DNA from: Anaerolineae bacterium
Lineage (GTDB): Bacteria; Chloroflexota; Anaerolineae; B4-G1
Reading direction: 5' to 3'
Assembly: GCA_030612585.1 (NCBI GenBank)
Contig: JAUWNP010000094.1
Coordinates: forward strand, 1 to 16,641
DNA: 16,641 nt
Part shown: positions 12,118 through 16,641 of the stretch, one piece after another
How positions within the stretch are numbered: position 1 is the first letter of the stretch
Layout of the letters: every line of letters starts with the position of its first letter
Made by a program: the position numbers and the translations under genes
Notes under the pieces: model-generated
Told to the model about the DNA's origin: nothing
Database searches by the model: none
The model's input: only the letters and a program-made list of their open reading frames with translations

Positions 12118-14589
12118 TTAGTAGCCCATCGCTGGGGCGATGAGAAAGTGGGCTGCCAGCAGGCCCGCGCTCAGGGCCAGGCCAATGGCGGCTAGCGCTG
12201 GCACGCCGGTCAGGGCCAGGCTCAACGGAGGCAATGCCAATGCCAGCGCTTCGACATTGGGCGCTGGCCCGGCTGCCAGCCGCCCACCCACTATGGCTAC
12301 CAGAGTCACGCTAACCAGAGCAATGGCATTAGCATCTATCTGCCATAATACCACAGATGCTATTCCCACGCCAGCGACGATGCTCAATGCTGCGCCAACG
12401 GCCAGGCGCAGTGCGGGCCCGGCCTGGGATGACGTACCCCAGGCGAAAAGCGCCACAGCCAGCGCAGCCACGATGACGCCGAGAGCGAGTAGTCTTTGCA
12501 GCACACGCACCCGTCGTGCCGCTGCTATGGCAGGCGCGCCGGTCACCACCGCCTCGCTATCGGCCAGCGGACTGCCAGCCAACCCGCTTTCCGTCGCCTG
12601 CACCAATGCCTGTGCCTCGTCGAGAGTATCCGTGGCATACGGGTCGCCAGCCGGGATGAGGGCCAGGCGAATCAGATCGTGACTGACCAGGTAGGGGTTG
12701 GGGGCAGACGGGGTCGAATCGCCTAGGGCAGCGCCAGCCCACATCGCCTCGGTGGCGGCCAGTTCGGCGCGCATATTGGCAGCGTCGGCGGCCAAAGTCT
12801 CAAGGATGGCCATCGAATTACGCAAACCGGCCTGGATCGCAGTCAACTGGTTGTCTTGCGGGTTGGCGTTGAGTCTGTTCTGAGCGGCGACCTGCTGCAA
12901 GTCGGTGGTGATGTCGTTCAGATCGGCAATGGCGAAGTCAATGGTGGTCGGCAATGCCTCCAAGGCGGGCACGTCATTCATGCGAGGAGCCAATTCGGGG
13001 AACTCGGTAGGCACGCGGATCAGCCCGGTGCCGGCCTCGGCCAGTGCCTCGCTCACCCCGACCAGTCGTTCGCTGGTTTCGTCCAACACCATTACAATGG
13101 AGCCAGTCAGAGTGTCGCTAGTCGTCAGGTCCAGGCTCTGTAGATCGGCGGCCACCAGCGACAACTCACCAGCCTGAGTGCCCAGCCTGATTTCCAACTC
13201 GGCAGCCATCTGCCCCAATCGAGCCAGCAGAGCGGCCTGTTCAACGGGGTTCAACTGATCTTCGTCAGTGGCGGGGGAGAGTTGGAGCGCGGCCGCGCCC
13301 TCTACGGATGCCAGGGCCGGACGGTTGCTCAGTTCCTCGACCATGTTCCGCAGGGCGGCCAACCCAGCCTCGCTGCGGGCGGCACCCGGGACCTCGAGCA
13401 ACAGATGGAACGGCAGCAAGTGCCCAAGAGCCGGTGCATCTCCCCCATCCTCACCGGTGGTGGTCAGAGTCCTGTAGCCGGTGGCGGCTTCCATCTTGCG
13501 AGTCACGGTGTCGGTAGGGTGTGCGCCTGGGGTCATCCAGAGTAGGCTGACAACTGGGACCAACGCCAGCGCAAGGCGGAGCCACTTCCGGCGAGTTTCG
13601 ATCTTGATAATTCTCGGGCGACGCGGTTTAGCCAGCAATGCGATGAGGGCGGGGGTCCCACCCAAGCTGACGGCGACGGAAACGACCAAACCCAGCAGAA
13701 GCGCAGCGCCGGCCCGAACGTCGAACAAGAATCCGGCCAGACCAGCAGCGATGATAAGCGCTTGGAGCAGGGCTCCCTCGCCCGCCTGGATGATCGCACG
13801 CTGCAGAGGTGTAATCCTCCGCACCGGCGGCGGACTGGGGCTCGGCCTTTTTTGGGGGGCAGGCGGAGGGGCTGGTGGAGAGACCGGCGGAGGGACTGTG
13901 GGAATAGCGGGCCTGACGAACCGTCGCGGCGTGAGCAGACGCACGGCCCAGGCCCCAGCAAGCCCGGCACTGACGACGGTGCTCAACCCGACAGGGGACG
14001 GCGGGGCCACGAGCGCGGCCAGGGCGCTTGTCAATACACCTGCGCTGCCAGCGCTAGCGCCGACGACGAGGACGCGACGAAGGCCAAGCTTCCCAAACAG
14101 CGCGACTAGTCCAACGATGACAATCGCGCCAATCAGGACTGAGTAGCGGGCGTGCTTCCAGGAGGCAGCGGCGTCATAGGCAAAGGCCGCTGCGCCGGTC
14201 ACGTATACCTCCAGACCATTGGGCGCATCTTGAACGGTGGCGCGCAGATCGGGCACCTCGGCCATACTGGCAGCCAGAGAGATGACGCAGGTCTCGCTGT
14301 TCTCATGGCAGTGGATCTGCCTGCCATCCCCGATGGCTGCATGGCCCACATAGGTCCGATCAGCCGGCGTGAGCCCACCAGCGCGATGGAACACGAGCAG
14401 GGTTGGCTCGGGGGGCAAGTCGAAGGCGCGGCGCAGGTTACTTTCGCCCGATTCCTGGGGCCATACAGGCGCGGGCAGACGCGGTGAGTGCAGGATAGCC
14501 ACCAGAACAAGGGCCAGCCAAAGGACAATCAGAGCCAGAGGGCGATGGCGGCGGCGTGTGGTCACAGGGCTACTGGGACTCTGAGACAT
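12118..14589 (-). CDS. Divergent RND/MMPL-type membrane protein
   Basis: The 823-residue protein has the RND/MMPL layout. TM1 (about 18-34) precedes an outer loop (35-148), six hydrophobic segments span about 149-353, a second large outer domain covers 354-696, and five TM segments span about 697-818. MMPL-like features include the VTGAAAFAYDAAASW segment before TM2 and VVTGAPAIAAARRVRVLQ before TM8. Two features are unusual. A proline-rich cytoplasmic stretch (223-262) interrupts the bundle between TM4 and TM5, rather than after TM6. The Asp-Tyr pair of transporting MmpL proteins is not seen in the corresponding TM4 and TM10 (LSTVVSAGLAGAWAVRLL, SVTLVAIVGGRLAAG). Much of the second outer domain (450-620) is helical and coil-like. 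The start overlaps the propeller gene by 20 bases and has no clear ribosome site, which suggests coupling. Lipid or envelope export, or a scaffold or sensor role, are possible. Confidence 0.85.
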   Translation of the reverse strand: MSQSPSSPVTTRRRHRPLALIVLWLALVLVAILHSPRLPAPVWPQESGESNLRRAFDLPPEPTLLVFHRAGGLTPADRTYVGHAAIGDGRQIHCHENSETCVISLAASMAEVPDLRATVQDAPNGLEVYVTGAAAFAYDAAASWKHARYSVLIGAIVIVGLVALFGKLGLRRVLVVGASAGSAGVLTSALAALVAPPSPVGLSTVVSAGLAGAWAVRLLTPRRFVRPAIPTVPPPVSPPAPPPAPQKRPSPSPPPVRRITPLQRAIIQAGEGALLQALIIAAGLAGFLFDVRAGAALLLGLVVSVAVSLGGTPALIALLAKPRRPRIIKIETRRKWLRLALALVPVVSLLWMTPGAHPTDTVTRKMEAATGYRTLTTTGEDGGDAPALGHLLPFHLLLEVPGAARSEAGLAALRNMVEELSNRPALASVEGAAALQLSPATDEDQLNPVEQAALLARLGQMAAELEIRLGTQAGELSLVAADLQSLDLTTSDTLTGSIVMVLDETSERLVGVSEALAEAGTGLIRVPTEFPELAPRMNDVPALEALPTTIDFAIADLNDITTDLQQVAAQNRLNANPQDNQLTAIQAGLRNSMAILETLAADAANMRAELAATEAMWAGAALGDSTPSAPNPYLVSHDLIRLALIPAGDPYATDTLDEAQALVQATESGLAGSPLADSEAVVTGAPAIAAARRVRVLQRLLALGVIVAALAVALFAWGTSSQAGPALRLAVGAALSIVAGVGIASVVLWQIDANAIALVSVTLVAIVGGRLAAGPAPNVEALALALPPLSLALTGVPALAAIGLALSAGLLAAHFLIAPAMGY

Positions 14590-15841
14590 CTGCTAGAATC
14601 TGGCCATAGAGGGCGAGCTGACCATTGTTGCGGTCGTCTTCCCATACGGCGAAAAAAGATCCCGAATCCGGGTCAAAGGCCAAGGCTGGCCAGTATTGGT
14701 TATGGCTGTCGGTGGATAAAGCAAAGTTGGTCCCTATCGGAACGCCAGCCGACGACAGCCACTGACCATAGATGTCTGTGCCGTGACTATCCTGATTGCG
14801 CCCATCCTCCCACACGATCAGGTACTTGCCGTCGGCGCCAATGGCGACCACCGGTTTGTACTGAAAAGGACTCTCCAGTGAGACGTCAGTTCTAGCACTA
14901 CCCAGTGGCTGGCCGTCGCGGGATACACGGCGGCAACTGATGTCGTCATTCCAGACAACCATGTACTCGGCGCTAACCGGATTGTAAATGATCGTTGGCG
15001 AGTCTTGATACCATCGTTCAACAGCCACATCTATCTTGTCGCCGAGTGCCTCACCGTTGGCGGCATTGACCAGACGGGCCATAATATCCGTATAGAAAAA
15101 ACTATTGTGCCGGTCATCCATCCACACGACGAGGCAACGGGTTTCCTCAGTCTCACAGGCAACGCCGGGGATGAGTTGGTCGCCGGAGGCAGAGCTAACG
15201 ACGAATTCTTCTGCCAAGGTCGGTGCGCTGCCGGATGTCTGGCTCGTGGCCGATACCAGGCGGGCATACATGTCAACGTCATTGCCCATGCGACCGTCCT
15301 GCCAAACGACCACAAAAGTATCGGCGTCCTGGGCGTAGGCGACGGCAGGGCGAAGTTGGTCACCTTCGGCGGTGGAGATAGCAAAGGGCTCGCCTTGTGG
15401 ATGACCCTCGGTGTCCAGATAGCGGGCGTAGATGTCAGAATTCGCACTGCTGCTCTGTTGGCTGTGCCATACAGCGAGGTAGGTTCCGTCCTTGGTGCTG
15501 GAAGCGATAGCGGGCACCGCCTGATCTCCAGGACCACCACCGATGAGAAATGGCTCATCTTGGGCGCGACCGCTGTCATCCAGTCGCAGGCCAAAGATAT
15601 CCAGGCCATCTCCGCCATGGGTGTACCAAATCATCAGATCTCCGTTGGTGATAGCAGGGCGAAGGAGATCATCTGCTCCCTGAACGATGGGGAACTCCTC
15701 CCCTTCATCCAGGGGATGCTGTGAATGAAACAGGAGATAATTGCCGGCGCTAGCGTCCCGATCACAGGTCAAGGTCAGAAACAACCCCACGAGAAACAGT
15801 CCGGTGATGACAATCCACTGGTAACGGTGCGACGTTTTCAT
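14570..15841 (-). CDS. Exported seven-repeat beta-propeller-like protein
   Basis: The 423-residue protein starts with a hydrophobic signal segment (about 8-24) ending TLTCDRD; C26 could be a lipobox cysteine, but Thr at -1 is not canonical. The mature part consists of seven repeats of about 47-60 residues. Each has a strand ending in VVW-D-R or a variant, with Trp at 72, 125, 180, 240, 297, 344 and 400. Most are followed by a D-IYARLV-like strand and a short turn with Gly. Each next blade is introduced by a GDQ-RPA-like segment. Seven such units predict a seven-bladed beta-propeller outside the membrane, suited to binding a protein or glycan; no catalytic motif is visible. AGGGAG lies near the ATG. 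Its gene lies between the coiled-coil gene and the RND-like gene, and it overlaps the latter, so it may be the extracellular partner of that protein. Confidence 0.85.
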   Translation of the reverse strand: MKTSHRYQWIVITGLFLVGLFLTLTCDRDASAGNYLLFHSQHPLDEGEEFPIVQGADDLLRPAITNGDLMIWYTHGGDGLDIFGLRLDDSGRAQDEPFLIGGGPGDQAVPAIASSTKDGTYLAVWHSQQSSSANSDIYARYLDTEGHPQGEPFAISTAEGDQLRPAVAYAQDADTFVVVWQDGRMGNDVDMYARLVSATSQTSGSAPTLAEEFVVSSASGDQLIPGVACETEETRCLVVWMDDRHNSFFYTDIMARLVNAANGEALGDKIDVAVERWYQDSPTIIYNPVSAEYMVVWNDDISCRRVSRDGQPLGSARTDVSLESPFQYKPVVAIGADGKYLIVWEDGRNQDSHGTDIYGQWLSSAGVPIGTNFALSTDSHNQYWPALAFDPDSGSFFAVWEDDRNNGQLALYGQILADVSESQ

Positions 15842-15898
15842 ATAACTCTCCCTTCGTGTGGTGAATCTGATCTGTGAGGGCTGATCGCGTCTGGAAGC

Positions 15899-16641
15899 CT
15901 AGTCGGAAGGCACCTGTTGGATAAGATTAGCGCCGCAGACAGCACAGTACCCCTTGATCACGCGGCGTCCGTCGGGCATGACGAGTTCACGCACTTCTTT
16001 GATAGGGCGATGGGTTCGGCAGGGCAGACAGTAGGCAGTATATTCCTGCTGTTGTCCAATCTGGTCTTGGTTTATCTCAAGATTGGCTTGCAAGCGGGCG
16101 ATTTCCGCCTCTTGTTCGGTCAACTGGTTGTCCAGTTGAGTGATCTGACGTCGTGTGTCTTCCAGGTCCGCAGTGAGCTGAGCGGCGGCGCTCTGTGCCT
16201 TCTCCCATTCGGCCTGGAAGGTATCTCGCTCGGCGATGGTCTGCTCCAGGCGATGACGGGTGGCGTCGAGGTCGCTGGTCAGGCGCTCAATGTTGATCTG
16301 GGCAGCCCCTTGTTCGGCGGCGTGCTCACTGTTCAGGTGCTCGATCTCTGCGTGGGTGGCGTTGAGGTCGGCGGTCAGTTGCTCGACAGTGGCCTGGGTG
16401 TTGACGTGCTCGTCACGGAGGCGCTCAAGACTGGTTTGGAGGCTATCTCGCTCGGCGAGAAGTTGCTCGGCGCGCTGGCGGGTGGCTTCGAGTTCGGCGG
16501 AGACGGTGTCTCGCTCGGCCTGGACGACGTTGAGTTCGGCGGTCAGTTGTTCGACGGCGGACCGGGTCTCCACACGGTCGGCCTGGGCGGAGCCGTGCTC
16601 GCCGCGGAGGCGTTCGAGGTGGGCTTGGATGCCGTCTCGCT
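15899..16641 (-). CDS. Coiled-coil protein with C-terminal DUF5679-like zinc domain (5' end outside window)
   Basis: The frame stays open to the window edge, with sequence of the same character (AHLERLRGEHGSAQADR), so the GTG at 16573 is an internal Val and the true start lies beyond 16641. Roughly the first 200 visible residues are a continuous coiled coil rich in Glu, Gln, Leu and Ala. It has long internal repeats: RD-x-x-Q-x-x-LERLR-x-EH and VEQLTA-x-LN recur about every 60-75 residues, evidence of tandem duplication. The C-terminus reads YCLPCRTHRPIKE and later KGYCAVCG, two CxxC pairs 24 residues apart, typical of the DUF5679 zinc-ribbon domain. No signal peptide or TM is visible. It ends 57 bases before the propeller gene, with no terminator between, so it is probably the leading visible gene of the operon and a cytoplasmic scaffold. 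Confidence 0.85.
   Translation of the reverse strand, partial: RDGIQAHLERLRGEHGSAQADRVETRSAVEQLTAELNVVQAERDTVSAELEATRQRAEQLLAERDSLQTSLERLRDEHVNTQATVEQLTADLNATHAEIEHLNSEHAAEQGAAQINIERLTSDLDATRHRLEQTIAERDTFQAEWEKAQSAAAQLTADLEDTRRQITQLDNQLTEQEAEIARLQANLEINQDQIGQQQEYTAYCLPCRTHRPIKEVRELVMPDGRRVIKGYCAVCGANLIQQVPSD

Noticed and set aside
13481..14146. Plus-strand frame of 221 codons opposite the RND-like gene
   Set aside because: It is an antisense shadow of TM and proline-rich codons, low-complexity Thr/Arg/Ala, without a ribosome site.
15005..15724. Plus-strand frame of 239 codons opposite the propeller gene
   Set aside because: The minus-strand protein has clear repeats and a signal segment. 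This frame has neither and begins inside the real gene.

Overview
The window is high-GC bacterial DNA with strong AGGAGG-type ribosome sites and sigma70-like promoters. A CvnD/COG2229-type GTPase paired with Roadblock proteins, an NBR1-type Ig domain in a surface protein, several membrane-anchored clan GH-A glycosidases and heptameric short repeats together suggest an Anaerolineae-like member of Chloroflexota. That placement is an inference from gene content, not from a marker gene.

Left part (1-7643): a glycoside-hydrolase paralogue cluster. A secreted protein runs leftward off the window (1-249). It diverges from a 1196-residue protein (634-4224) that joins an RNA polymerase alpha-CTD-like helix-hairpin-helix domain, a membrane segment, a GH18-like barrel without its catalytic glutamate, an NBR1-type Ig domain and a clan GH-A glycosidase. 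The region between them (250-633) carries two back-to-back promoters, a shared inverted repeat, a 16-bp palindrome and a leader hairpin with a T-run. Two more single-pass GH-A glycosidases follow (5108-6439 and 6444-7643) and are probably co-transcribed. Between the big protein and these two sits an AT-richer Phd/PIN toxin-antitoxin operon (4305-4957). It is bracketed by a diverged 57-bp direct repeat, which is the 3' end of the big gene plus a second, orphan copy of that 3' end.

Middle part (7644-10255): an 80-bp heptamer-repeat spacer, then RNA 3'-phosphate cyclase (rtcA) overlapping ribonuclease Z (rnz), then a small zinc-ribbon protein. A convergent intergenic region follows, with a perfect 11-bp hairpin.

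Right part (10256-16641, all minus strand): six tightly packed genes that look like one operon. In transcription order they are a coiled-coil protein with a C-terminal four-cysteine DUF5679-like zinc domain (5' end outside the window), an exported seven-repeat beta-propeller-like protein, a divergent 12-TM RND/MMPL-type membrane protein, a small GTPase, a Roadblock protein with a coiled-coil tail, and a second stand-alone Roadblock protein. GTPase plus Roadblock is a known polarity/signalling pairing (MglA/MglB; conservons). Its coupling here to an RND-like protein and an exported propeller is the best candidate in the window for an undescribed system. The alpha-CTD/transmembrane/glycan-binding fusion is the second.
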